Positions 32,390 through 40,415 of a DNA stretch of 50,570 nucleotides are shown here, piece after piece (within the stretch, counting starts at the first letter, position 1; each line of letters begins with the position of its first letter). The notes beneath the pieces are model-generated. The model was not told the origin of the DNA and did not search any database. It saw only the letters and a program-made list of their open reading frames with translations. This DNA comes from an uncultured Clostridia bacterium. Lineage in GTDB: Bacteria; Bacillota; Clostridia; Oscillospirales; CAG-272. The position numbers and the translations under genes were made by a program. The DNA lies in the NCBI GenBank assembly GCA_944381085.1, contig CALWJX010000002.1, forward strand, positions 1 to 50,570. Direction: 5' to 3'.

Positions 32390-34448
32390 AAATAATAAAA
32401 ATACACTGACACGTAAAGAAGCTGTAAGACTCAATCTCAGGGCGTTGAAACTTTTATATAAGTACCGTCCTTCAATGATAATATCTCGGATTATATGCGT
32501 AATATGGAACGCGCTTACCCCGTATCCGGAGATATATCTGTCGGCGCTGATTATAAATGAGCTGTCGGGTAACCGGGATCCAAAGAAGCTTACGGAGCTT
32601 GTACTTACGGCGCTTATCGCGGCCGCGGTGATAGCGACGGTAAGAGTTTTGCTTTCAAAATGGAGAGACGTAAAGAATGCCGGCTCGTATTTTATAATGG
32701 AGCATATTCTTTTCAAAAAGCTTTTGGATATGGATTTTGCCGATATAGACAGTACAAGGACCCATGACCTACTCTCAAATATACGTCAGAGTAACCACAG
32801 CGGGGGATGGGGGTTCGGAAAAGTATTGGGAAATTTTGATTCTCTGATTTTCTCCGTGATGACGATTCTCGGCGGAGTAGCTTTGACCGTATCCCTTTTT
32901 GTAAGCAAAGTACCCAAAAGCGCGGGAGCATATACTGTGCTTAACAGTCCTTTATTCGTACTGCCTGTCGTTGCGGCAATGCTTTTGGCTACATACGCGG
33001 TCCCGATGCTTTCCACCAAAGCGGACAGCTATTGGGCAAAATACTCGGGCTTACATGCCCTGTCAAACAATCTTTTCTCTTTTTATACCGAAATAGGAGT
33101 TGATAGGTCTGTTGCTCCGGATGTACGCATTTACAGACAGGATATTATATTTGATAAATTTTTTCATGATAAGGAAGGAACTTTTTTCTCAAAAGGATTT
33201 TTCGCGAAATTGGCAAAGGGTCCTATGGGCTTGTGCCACGCGGCGTCCGCCGCGATATCGGCGTTTTTTACAGGGACAGTGTATGTTTTTGTTTGCCTTA
33301 AGGCATGGGCGGGGGCGTTCGGCATAGGTTCGGTTACTCAGTACATCGCGTCTGTCACAAAGGTATACGGCGGTTTGTCATCCTTGCTGTCCACCGTCGG
33401 AGACATGAGAAACAACGCGGCTTTTCTGAGGACCACATTTGAGTTTCTTGACATTCCGAATAAAATGTATCAGGGAAGCCTTACCGTGGAAAAGCGCCGT
33501 GACAGAGATTACGAAATCGAGTTTAAAAATGTCTCGTTCAGATATCCGGGAGCTGACGGCTATGCCCTGAAGAATGTGAATATTAAATTCAAGGTCGGCA
33601 GCCGCCTCGCGGTAGTAGGTATGAACGGGAGCGGAAAGACGACGTTTATCAAGCTTTTGTGCCGTCTTTATGATCCTACTGAGGGAGAGATCTGCCTGAA
33701 CGGAATAGATATCCGCAAGTATAATTATCTTGATTATATGATGGTTTTTTCGGTCGTTTTTCAGGATTTCAGGCTTTTCTCACTGAAAATAGGGCAGAAT
33801 ATCGCCTCAAAAACCGATTATGACAAAAAGCTTGCCGCCGACTGTCTGAGAAAAGCGGGTTTCAACAGGACTGATTTGAGACAAGCCGATTTAAATCAGG
33901 ACAATTTAAATCAGGATGATTTGAATCATGATGATTCACGGAGAAAAAACGCGACACGGACTGATAAGCAGAAGGATATTTCACAAGAAGATTTGCCACG
34001 GGCGGGTACTCCGCAAACATCGGCGCAGTCGAAGGAGTTTGTTTCCGATACGGAAATCTCTGATGACCGGGAGATATATAAGCTGCTTGAGACCTATATA
34101 AATAAGGATTATGACCAAAGCGGCATAGAGATCTCCGGAGGAGAGGCGCAAAAGATAGCTATTGCCCGCGCGCTTTACAAAGACGCTCCGTTTATTGTTC
34201 TTGACGAGCCCACAGCCGCGCTTGACCCGTTGGCGGAGGCGGAGATTTACGGCAGGTTCAACGATATAGCAGGGGATAAGACAGCCATTTATATCAGTCA
34301 CCGGCTGTCCTCATGCAAATTTTGCGACGATATTGCGGTATTTCACGAGGGCAGGGTAATTCAACAGGGGACACATGCTTCGCTTTTGGCTGACGAAAGC
34401 GGAAAATATTATGAACTGTGGAACGCTCAGGCGCAGTATTATAACTGA
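32376..34448 (+). CDS. ABC exporter half-transporter, second, with insertion in the ATPase domain
   Basis: A 690-residue partner of the preceding gene; GGGGG lies before ATG 32376. Six helices, then Walker A VGMNGSGKTTF near residue 414, signature ISGGEAQKIAIARAL near 585 and FIVLDEPTAALDPLAEAE. Between the Q-loop region and the signature, residues about 496-563 form an extra polar stretch absent from the first half-transporter. It starts with pentapeptide-like repeats (TDLRQ ADLNQ DNLNQ DDLNH). The catalytic Glu after Walker B is present. Repeat copy C begins at the stop codon. Confidence 0.88.
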   Translation: MRKDKNNKNTLTRKEAVRLNLRALKLLYKYRPSMIISRIICVIWNALTPYPEIYLSALIINELSGNRDPKKLTELVLTALIAAAVIATVRVLLSKWRDVKNAGSYFIMEHILFKKLLDMDFADIDSTRTHDLLSNIRQSNHSGGWGFGKVLGNFDSLIFSVMTILGGVALTVSLFVSKVPKSAGAYTVLNSPLFVLPVVAAMLLATYAVPMLSTKADSYWAKYSGLHALSNNLFSFYTEIGVDRSVAPDVRIYRQDIIFDKFFHDKEGTFFSKGFFAKLAKGPMGLCHAASAAISAFFTGTVYVFVCLKAWAGAFGIGSVTQYIASVTKVYGGLSSLLSTVGDMRNNAAFLRTTFEFLDIPNKMYQGSLTVEKRRDRDYEIEFKNVSFRYPGADGYALKNVNIKFKVGSRLAVVGMNGSGKTTFIKLLCRLYDPTEGEICLNGIDIRKYNYLDYMMVFSVVFQDFRLFSLKIGQNIASKTDYDKKLAADCLRKAGFNRTDLRQADLNQDNLNQDDLNHDDSRRKNATRTDKQKDISQEDLPRAGTPQTSAQSKEFVSDTEISDDREIYKLLETYINKDYDQSGIEISGGEAQKIAIARALYKDAPFIVLDEPTAALDPLAEAEIYGRFNDIAGDKTAIYISHRLSSCKFCDDIAVFHEGRVIQQGTHASLLADESGKYYELWNAQAQYYN
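33873..33932 (+). repeat. Four tandem 15-bp repeats inside the ABC gene
   Basis: Units GATTTGAGACAAGCC, GATTTAAATCAGGAC, AATTTAAATCAGGAT and GATTTGAATCATGAT follow one another without gaps, in frame, and encode five-residue repeats. Confidence 0.9.
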
Positions 34449-34525
34449 ATTGAGATGTTTTGCAACTTGATTTTTTCGGCGTGGAGAGATTGTATCTCCC
34501 GCCGAAAAAGTTGAATGACGGGGAT
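34445..34525 (+). repeat. Dispersed palindromic repeat, copy C
   Basis: Left flank CTGAATTGAGATGTT, hairpin TTTTTCGGC..GGAGA with TCTCC.GCCGAAAAA (about 34471-34509), right flank TTGAATGACGGGGATT. It overlaps the stop codon of the ABC gene. Differences from copy A in the stem (CAGTG/CACTG versus CGGCG/CGCCG) keep pairing. Confidence 0.8.
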
Positions 34526-34626
34526 TTGTCGATTGTTGAACGATTGATTTTTTAGGCAGTGTATAAAACAACAATACACATGATCGCGCAGTAATTCATA
34601 ACAGCCTGCGCGCGGATATAAAATTA

Positions 34627-34654
34627 ACCCGTCAAAGGCAATTCTTTGACGGGT
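34627..34654 (-). terminator. Terminator downstream of the DUF368 gene
   Basis: ACCCGTCAAAG (34627-34637) and CTTTGACGGGT (34644-34654) are perfect arms; on the minus strand TTAATTTT follows. The rest of the 320-base gap holds repeat copy C and nothing else I can identify. Confidence 0.65.
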
Positions 34655-34767
34655 ATACGGCTATAAATATTTGAGAAAACGGCGTTTTTCCGTGCAATTA
34701 TAGTACGCATTTATACGCAAACCGAACAGCGTACACTAAACTGTGCGGAAATCATACTTCATTTGAT

Positions 34768-35772
34768 TTATATTTTATGACTTCTTTCGTATCTGACGAA
34801 GAGATAAGCCAAAATTGCCCCCGCTATAAACAGAACGGCGCCTATCGCCAGATCAAGCCACATATCAAAGTCAAAGTTCCAGCCTTTGTATACTTCGGTT
34901 ATTTCGGGATTGAAAAACATGGTTATGACGGACCCGAGCGATAATCCCGAAATTGTAAAAAAGGCGGGAGCTCTTTTCCTTTCGAGCAGGTGCGAGAGAA
35001 ACTTTGAAACTGTAAGCAGACCCGCGGCAAATCCCAATACAAGGCAAATGTAAACAATGAAAATCCGAGGATTGCTTTTCCAATAAGTAAGACTTATTGA
35101 ATTTATAAGTGGAGTGAAGTATCCGACGGTCATCAGTATGGCTGTGGCGCTGAGTCCCGGAACAAGCTGAGTGATTGAAACGACATATCCGAGAAATACA
35201 AAAACAATATAGTGCCATATCTGTAAATTTTCCAAAGATTCCGAACCCGACGTCACGAATACCGAGAAAGCCGAGATGGCGATGGGCAAAGCAAGCCCGG
35301 CTATGAAAAGACATATACGCGGGGCGGTTATTTTCTCTCCCTTGAGCTGGTCTTTAACCGACGGAAAAGCTCCGAGCATCAATCCCGCAAACAAAGCGAC
35401 AATGGCGAACGGCAAGAGGTTGAGAAGTGTTTTCACACCGAAAAAGCCGAGAACCAATCCTATTATTGCTCCAATCAGAATGGGTAGAAGAAAGCATACG
35501 CATCTTTTGAATTTTTTGAAAAGATTTCCGAGCGCGTATAAAAGTTTTTCGTAAAGCCTGAATATTATCGCCACCGTGCTGCCGCTTACACCGGGAACTA
35601 TAATCGCAAGTCCGATAAACGCGCCGAGCACTCCGCTTTTCACAAGCTCGCGTTTGTTTTCATACTGCAGGGAAATATCCTCCGCCGTCTCGGTTTCGGA
35701 TATGTTTTTTGAGTCAATATTGATATTGTCTTCGCCAAGTTGGTTTTTATGGTTTTTGTTTTTCTCTTTCAT
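34768..35772 (-). CDS. DUF368 membrane protein (PopT-like, putative undecaprenyl-phosphate transporter)
   Basis: A 334-residue polytopic protein. A ~45-residue polar start is followed by the DUF368 signature GAFIGLAIIVPGVSGSTVAI and a repeated partner motif SITQLVPGLSATAILM in the second half, as expected for an inverted-repeat transporter. Members of this family have been linked to recycling of undecaprenyl phosphate across the membrane; whether this one does so is inference. GAGGAG lies before the ATG. It is 55 bases downstream of the importer genes on the same strand and may be cotranscribed. Confidence 0.85.
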   Translation of the reverse strand: MKEKNKNHKNQLGEDNINIDSKNISETETAEDISLQYENKRELVKSGVLGAFIGLAIIVPGVSGSTVAIIFRLYEKLLYALGNLFKKFKRCVCFLLPILIGAIIGLVLGFFGVKTLLNLLPFAIVALFAGLMLGAFPSVKDQLKGEKITAPRICLFIAGLALPIAISAFSVFVTSGSESLENLQIWHYIVFVFLGYVVSITQLVPGLSATAILMTVGYFTPLINSISLTYWKSNPRIFIVYICLVLGFAAGLLTVSKFLSHLLERKRAPAFFTISGLSLGSVITMFFNPEITEVYKGWNFDFDMWLDLAIGAVLFIAGAILAYLFVRYERSHKI

Positions 35773-35827
35773 ACGGCTCCTCTTGATTTATATATTGTTT
35801 AATCACGATCGGGATGATTTTTATTAT

Positions 35828-36400
35828 CTACAATTCAATAATATTGTCACCGACAAGTTCCGCCTCATTGGAATTGTGCGTTACATATAAAACGGTTTTG
35901 TTTTTCGCGGAATTTTTCAGTATTTCAATCATTGCCGCGGTCATATTTTCGTCGATTGAAGAAAAGGGTTCGTCAAGCAAAAGCAGGTTGGCGTCCGTAG
36001 CCTCGGTATACGCCAAAAATCTCGCGAACGATACCCGTTGCTTCATTCCACCCGACAGCTCCCGTGGATATTTGCCGCTGTCTTCTTCCATACCGATAAA
36101 CGACAGATATTTTCGAGAAAGATGTTTTTTGTCCGACGGCAAAACGGCTTCAATATTGCGTGATACGGTAAACCATGAAAACAGCCTCGGCTCCTGAAAC
36201 ATGTATGAAATATTTCCGGAATGTACGAATTTGCCTCTGTCGGGATTTACAATTCCCGCGGCGATTGAAAGCAATGTGGTCTTTCCTTTTCCGGATTCGC
36301 CCATTATCACGCTGATTTTCTCTTCCGGGACGGAAAGGCTGAAATTGTCAAACACGACCTTGTCGCCGTACTTCTTTGAAATATTAACAAATTCGGTCAT
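35828..36400 (-). CDS. ABC importer ATP-binding protein (SsuB/TauB-like, short)
   Basis: A 190-residue ATPase. Walker A MGESGKGKTTL is near residues 33-43, the Q-loop FQEPRLF near 68, signature LSGGMKQR near 115, Walker B LLLLDEPFSSID near 140 and the H-loop VTHN near 173. The FQEPRLF motif is typical of nitrate/sulfonate/taurine importers. The protein stops about 15 residues after the H-loop and lacks the ~50-residue tail of usual SsuB. It overlaps the permease gene by 17 bases; the ribosome binding site is weak, so coupling is likely. Confidence 0.88.
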   Translation of the reverse strand: MTEFVNISKKYGDKVVFDNFSLSVPEEKISVIMGESGKGKTTLLSIAAGIVNPDRGKFVHSGNISYMFQEPRLFSWFTVSRNIEAVLPSDKKHLSRKYLSFIGMEEDSGKYPRELSGGMKQRVSFARFLAYTEATDANLLLLDEPFSSIDENMTAAMIEILKNSAKNKTVLYVTHNSNEAELVGDNIIEL

Positions 36401-37181
36401 TTATATCCATCGTTCCTTTTTCTCTGTATTTACCGGTTATGCCGTCTGACAGCTTATCGGTAGCAAAAACAAGCAGTTTTTCAATGGCGGCGCTTATGAC
36501 AATCGTTGCGACCGTCCAGGCAAAAAGCTCTGTCGTCTGAAGATACATCTTCGATTCAAAGATATATTTTCCGATGGAGACCACGGGAAGCGCGAGAACC
36601 TCCGCGGCAATGCCCGCTTTCCACGCTATACCCGTGGAGGATTTAAGAGCCGATACAAAGTACGGCATGACCGACGGAAGATAAATGTACCTTACCTTTG
36701 CGCTTGTTTTCATCTTATAAGCCGCCGCAAGCTCCAGAAGATTTCTGTCAGTCTGTTTTATTCCGGTCTCCATGTTTGTCCAGACAACGGGAAGCAGTAT
36801 TACCGCGGCAATTACTGCGGGCATAACGTCTCTGCCTATCCAGAGAAGCAAAAGAAAAATAAATGACGCCACGGGAGTGGATTTTACGACAGACATAAAA
36901 GGCGAGAGCAGGTCGTGAACAAAGGGGACGGCGGATGATAAAACAGCCAATAAAACGCCCGCGGTTAAGGCAGATACCACTCCCGCCGCGATTCTCAGTA
37001 ACGACGTCAAAACGGTGATGTAAAAATTGATTTCGCGCAACAGCTCAAAAAGTCTTTCGAATACTCTGAGCGGAGAGGGAAATAACAGGTCGTTTGATAT
37101 TATAATTGAAATAATTTGCCAGATAAACAGCCAGAAAAGTAAAACCGCTGCCGATTTGATGATTTTTTTTACCTTTCTCAT
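36384..37181 (-). CDS. ABC importer permease (SsuC/TauC-like)
   Basis: A 265-residue permease with about six helices. The cytoplasmic loop that meets the ATPase reads LLELAAAYKMKTSAKVRYIYLPSV-like (about residues 148-171), close to the EAA motif of this class. Its ATG overlaps the stop of the binding-protein gene (ATGA), and the GGGGA just before is too close for a normal site, so it depends on coupling. Confidence 0.9.
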   Translation of the reverse strand: MRKVKKIIKSAAVLLFWLFIWQIISIIISNDLLFPSPLRVFERLFELLREINFYITVLTSLLRIAAGVVSALTAGVLLAVLSSAVPFVHDLLSPFMSVVKSTPVASFIFLLLLWIGRDVMPAVIAAVILLPVVWTNMETGIKQTDRNLLELAAAYKMKTSAKVRYIYLPSVMPYFVSALKSSTGIAWKAGIAAEVLALPVVSIGKYIFESKMYLQTTELFAWTVATIVISAAIEKLLVFATDKLSDGITGKYREKGTMDINDRIC

Positions 37182-38170
37182 TCCCCGGTGTAGTAAATTC
37201 CCGAATCGGGAACTTTATTTCCTATTGACGCCGGCGCCACAGAATAGAGCGCGGTGAAAAATTTATCAAGCGAGGATTTCATTTCGTTCCCGTCAACATA
37301 ACAGATGTTGCATTTGGGAATAGCCTTTTCGGCAACGGCGGCGTTTGTGAATATATTTTCGCTCTGTATGGCTTCGGACGCCTCTTTGGGATTTTCCACG
37401 GTAAATTCTACCGACGCTTTATATTCCTCAAGGAATTTGTCAAGCTCGGTTTTGTGTTCCTCTATGAATTCCGTTCTTGCGACTATACACCCTTGGGCAA
37501 GAGAACCGGGTTCAGCCACTTTATCCCATTCGGCGGTGAGGTCAAGGGAAACCTTCAGCTTGTCGTTTGCGCTCTGCGCTATGGTAACCATCGGTTCGGG
37601 AAGCACCGCGATGTCCACCTGACCGGACGCAAGGGCGGTTCTCAGGTCTGCCGGCTGAGCGAACGAATTGTCAATTATAACGTCTTCTCCTACTTTAAGA
37701 CCGTTTTTTTCACACAGATATTCAAAAATAAATGCAGGGTTCTGCGCAGGACAGTAAACGGTTTTACCTTTAAGCTCCGAAAAATCCGAAACGGTGATTT
37801 TCTCACTGTTTGTCATGAGATAGAGCACTCCGAGCGTGTTTATTGCCACGATTTTGACTCCTCCGTTTGTGGTGTTGTAAAGGTTCGCGGCGGCGTTAGT
37901 CGGCAGGGCGGCGATATCGACCGTTTTGTTTACAAGTGCCGCCGTAATGTTGGAAGCGTCGCTTTCGACGGTGAATTTGTAGTTGAGTGAGGCTTTATCG
38001 TTCTTGCTGTCGTTTATAAGTTTTGCCATGCCGAATCCGGTAGTGCCGTTTAGAACAGATATTCTGATTTCGGTTTCGGTATCGGGCTTCGACTGACAAG
38101 CGGTGATAAACATCGCGGTGATTATAATCGAGATCATAAAAGTCAGAATTTTGAGAGTTTTGGTTTTCAT
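37178..38170 (-). CDS. ABC importer substrate-binding lipoprotein (SsuA/NMT1-like)
   Basis: A 330-residue lipoprotein with signal helix and lipobox ITAC (Cys about residue 25). The body fits the NMT1/SsuA fold (KGKTVYCPAQNPAFIFEYLC, ASGQVDIAVLPEPMV). Ligand candidates are sulfonates, nitrate-like anions or a thiamine precursor; the sequence does not decide. First gene of the importer operon; AAAGG precedes the ATG. A cre-like palindrome lies about 105 bases upstream. Confidence 0.88.
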   Translation of the reverse strand: MKTKTLKILTFMISIIITAMFITACQSKPDTETEIRISVLNGTTGFGMAKLINDSKNDKASLNYKFTVESDASNITAALVNKTVDIAALPTNAAANLYNTTNGGVKIVAINTLGVLYLMTNSEKITVSDFSELKGKTVYCPAQNPAFIFEYLCEKNGLKVGEDVIIDNSFAQPADLRTALASGQVDIAVLPEPMVTIAQSANDKLKVSLDLTAEWDKVAEPGSLAQGCIVARTEFIEEHKTELDKFLEEYKASVEFTVENPKEASEAIQSENIFTNAAVAEKAIPKCNICYVDGNEMKSSLDKFFTALYSVAPASIGNKVPDSGIYYTGE

Positions 38171-38273
38171 ATGGTGTGCCTTTCTTTTTTGTGCCGCGTG
38201 TAGGGTAAAACACGTAGGCTTTTAATTTGATATATGTAAATATATTTTTTCAGTCATCAATGTGTATTTTAAT

Positions 38274-38289
38274 CGGAAAGCGTTTTCCG
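38274..38289. promoter_or_regulatory. Cre-like palindrome upstream of the importer operon
   Basis: CGGAAAGCGTTTTCCG has six-base arms CGGAAA/TTTCCG around a central CG step. The reverse strand (GGAAAACGCTTTCC) resembles the CcpA cre consensus and LacI-family operators, with both end bases different. It could bring the importer under carbon catabolite control. Confidence 0.45.
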
Positions 38290-38361
38290 CCGTTGCGTTT
38301 GCTTTCGGATACACTGAGCGAGGTGAGGCGACCTGTCATGCGTAAACATCAATAATCGAAA

Positions 38362-38385
38362 ATTTCCGCCCGCAGACACGGAAAT
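38362..38385 (-). terminator. Possible terminator downstream of the Crp/Fnr gene
   Basis: On the minus strand ATTTCCG (38385-38379) pairs with CGGAAAT (38368-38362), then TTTC. The T-run is short. The rest of the 260-base gap to the importer holds the cre-like site. Confidence 0.4.
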
Positions 38386-38431
38386 GCTTATCGCGTCGCG
38401 GGTGATTACGGTATATTACGTTTAACGCTCC

Positions 38432-39112
38432 TTATCTGTAGTGTTCAAGCATACCCTGTCTGTCAAGCAGGGTTATCTGCTTACCGTATTTTTTTATGAA
38501 TCCGTCGGTTTCCAGTCTGACATAAGCCCGGTAAAGCGAAGCGCGTCCGATATTGAGCATATCCGCAGTGGCGCTTGCCGAAAACGGTATTACGACAGTT
38601 TCATTATCGGCTATCGAGTCAATCAGATAAGAAAGCCGTCTTTCGGCGCTTCCCGCGGTCAGAAGGGTAATTTTTCTGTTCAGATAGCAGATCCTTTCGG
38701 ACAAAAATCTGATATACCCATACATTATATTTTTGTCGGTTTCAAGAAGTTCTTTCATTGTGTCTTCGGAAATCGGGAAAATAACGGTCGGGGACATGGC
38801 GATTATTCTGCTTACATATTTTTCACGGGTGAAAAGATTTGCCACTCCGGTCACATCTCCCGCGCACAAGGTTCTGAGTAATATATTCCGGGTTTCGTCC
38901 GGAGAATATACGGCGGCGTTTCCGGAAAGAAATACTATTACTTTACGGTCGGTTTCGGAAGGTGAACAAATGATTTCTCCCCTTACAAATTTTTGAGCCG
39001 GCAGGCGTTTTTCGGTTATTTTACGAAAGGAATTTTCGGACGCGTCGGCAAAAACGCTTGCCTTCTTTAGCTTTTGGATAATTATTTTACCGCCTACATT
39101 TATTTCGTTCAT
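38432..39112 (-). CDS. Crp/Fnr family transcriptional regulator
   Basis: A 226-residue regulator with an N-terminal cyclic-nucleotide-like sensor domain (about residues 20-125) and a C-terminal winged helix (about 150-220; ATADMLNIGRASLYRAYVRL). No Fnr-type cysteine cluster is seen near the N-terminus, so an iron-sulfur oxygen sensor is unlikely. It lies upstream of the importer operon on the same strand. Its promoter is consensus-like, with a large inverted repeat at the transcription start that suggests autoregulation. Confidence 0.9.
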   Translation of the reverse strand: MNEINVGGKIIIQKLKKASVFADASENSFRKITEKRLPAQKFVRGEIICSPSETDRKVIVFLSGNAAVYSPDETRNILLRTLCAGDVTGVANLFTREKYVSRIIAMSPTVIFPISEDTMKELLETDKNIMYGYIRFLSERICYLNRKITLLTAGSAERRLSYLIDSIADNETVVIPFSASATADMLNIGRASLYRAYVRLETDGFIKKYGKQITLLDRQGMLEHYR

Positions 39113-39122
39113 AGTTTACCCC

Positions 39123-39142
39123 ACTGTCTCAAATGATACAGT
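39123..39142. promoter_or_regulatory. Candidate operator of the Crp/Fnr regulator
   Basis: ACTGTCTCA (39123-39131), AA, TGATACAGT (39134-39142): nine-base arms with one mismatch, in the Crp-family half-site style (TGT.TCA / TGA.ACA). It covers the region just after the expected transcription start. Confidence 0.6.
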
Positions 39143-39152
39143 ACATTACAGT

Positions 39153-39181
39153 ATTATACATTATTTAAAAGAATTTGTCAA
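39153..39181 (-). promoter_or_regulatory. Promoter for the Crp/Fnr regulator
   Basis: On the minus strand TTGACA (39181-39176), 17-base spacer, TATAAT (39158-39153). Confidence 0.85.
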
Positions 39182-39259
39182 TAGTATTTTGACGCAAAAA
39201 AGATGTGAATAAAATGTAAAATAATATTTTTCTATATATACTTTGTGTGAATTTTATAG

Positions 39260-39265
39260 TATAAT
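39260..39265 (+). promoter_or_regulatory. Possible -10 box for the nucleotidyltransferase-galE-galM genes
   Basis: TATAAT at 39260-39265 lies ~70 bases before the start codon. No good -35 is found at 16-18 bases, so the promoter would be weak or need an activator. Confidence 0.35.
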
Positions 39266-39336
39266 AAATTTCGTATGAGATGTTTTGATTATCTCAGTCA
39301 ATGTTTCGGAAAGTTATTTTAGCGAGGTGTGGAATA

Positions 39337-40242
39337 ATGACATTGGTAATACTTGCCGCAGGAATGGGGTCTCGGTACGGAGGTCTGAAACAGCTTGAGC
39401 CGTTCACCGAAAACGGAGAGTTTATAATTGATTTTTCCGTCTTTGACGCGATACGCGCGGGATTTGACAAGGTTGTTTTTATTATTAAACGTGAAAACTA
39501 TGATTTATTCAGAGAAACTGTCGGAAAACGGGTGGAGAATCATATTAATGCCGAATATGTTTTTCAGGAGACAGACAGACTTCCGCAAGGTTACGAAGCT
39601 TTGACAAACAGAGTCAAGCCATGGGGAACCGCACACGCGCTGCTTTGCGCGGAAAAATCGGTAACTGATAATTTCGCCGTGATTAACGCGGACGATTTTT
39701 ACGGACGGGAAGCGTTCGTCAAGCTTGCCGGTCACCTGAAAACGCTTGACGGCATATGCAGCAGGCATTTCTGCATGATAGGATATACTTTGAGAAAAAC
39801 ATTGACCGAAAACGGAACCGTTTCAAGAGGACAGTGCGTTGCCGACGAAAAAGACATGCTTTTATCTATAACCGAAAGAACAAGTATAATGAAAGACGGC
39901 AAAGACGCGAAATATCTGTCGGAAAACGGCGAATGGATATATATGGACGGAGATACCGTAGTGTCGATGAACTGCTGGGGACTGACTCCCGCAATTTTCG
40001 GTTTCATAGAAAAGGGATTTGCGGAATTTCTCACGGACGGAAAAGGAGATATCCTTAAAAAAGAGTATTATCTTCCCGCCGCCGTTGACGATATGATGAA
40101 AAAGGGACTGTGCGATGTGAAAGTTTACCCGACCTCCGAGGAATGGTACGGAGTCACATACCCCGAAGATAAACAAATGGTGACAAGCGCAATACAAAAT
40201 ATGGTAAAGTTGGGAAAATATCCTCAGGGGCTCTGGAATTGA
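39337..40242 (+). CDS. Sugar-phosphate nucleotidyltransferase family protein
   Basis: A 301-residue nucleotidyltransferase. The nucleotide-binding start is LVILAAGMGSRYGGLKQLEPF; NADDFYG near residue 110 gives the metal-binding Asp. GAGGTG precedes the ATG at 39337. The enzyme would join a sugar-1-phosphate to a nucleoside triphosphate; exact substrates are not known. Placed 173 bases before galE and galM, it might supply UDP-sugars for the epimerase, which is inference. Confidence 0.82.
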   Translation: MTLVILAAGMGSRYGGLKQLEPFTENGEFIIDFSVFDAIRAGFDKVVFIIKRENYDLFRETVGKRVENHINAEYVFQETDRLPQGYEALTNRVKPWGTAHALLCAEKSVTDNFAVINADDFYGREAFVKLAGHLKTLDGICSRHFCMIGYTLRKTLTENGTVSRGQCVADEKDMLLSITERTSIMKDGKDAKYLSENGEWIYMDGDTVVSMNCWGLTPAIFGFIEKGFAEFLTDGKGDILKKEYYLPAAVDDMMKKGLCDVKVYPTSEEWYGVTYPEDKQMVTSAIQNMVKLGKYPQGLWN

Positions 40243-40415
40243 ATTTTAAAGATAACTGAACAGGGCGCGGCGCATATACTGAAACAAAGCTTGCTGAACG
40301 CTTGCAAAAATGCATGTAGAAACAACAGTTTCTGCGGTTTCCGCGCTGAATTAAGTGACAGGGTATAACCCCTTTTGAATTGTTATAATTATTAAAAAAT
40401 GTACAGGAGATAAAG

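Noticed and set aside
40375..40392. Separate promoter before galE (TATAAT near 40384)
   Set aside because: No acceptable -35 element at 16-18 bases; a chance -10 in an AT-rich stretch is as likely.
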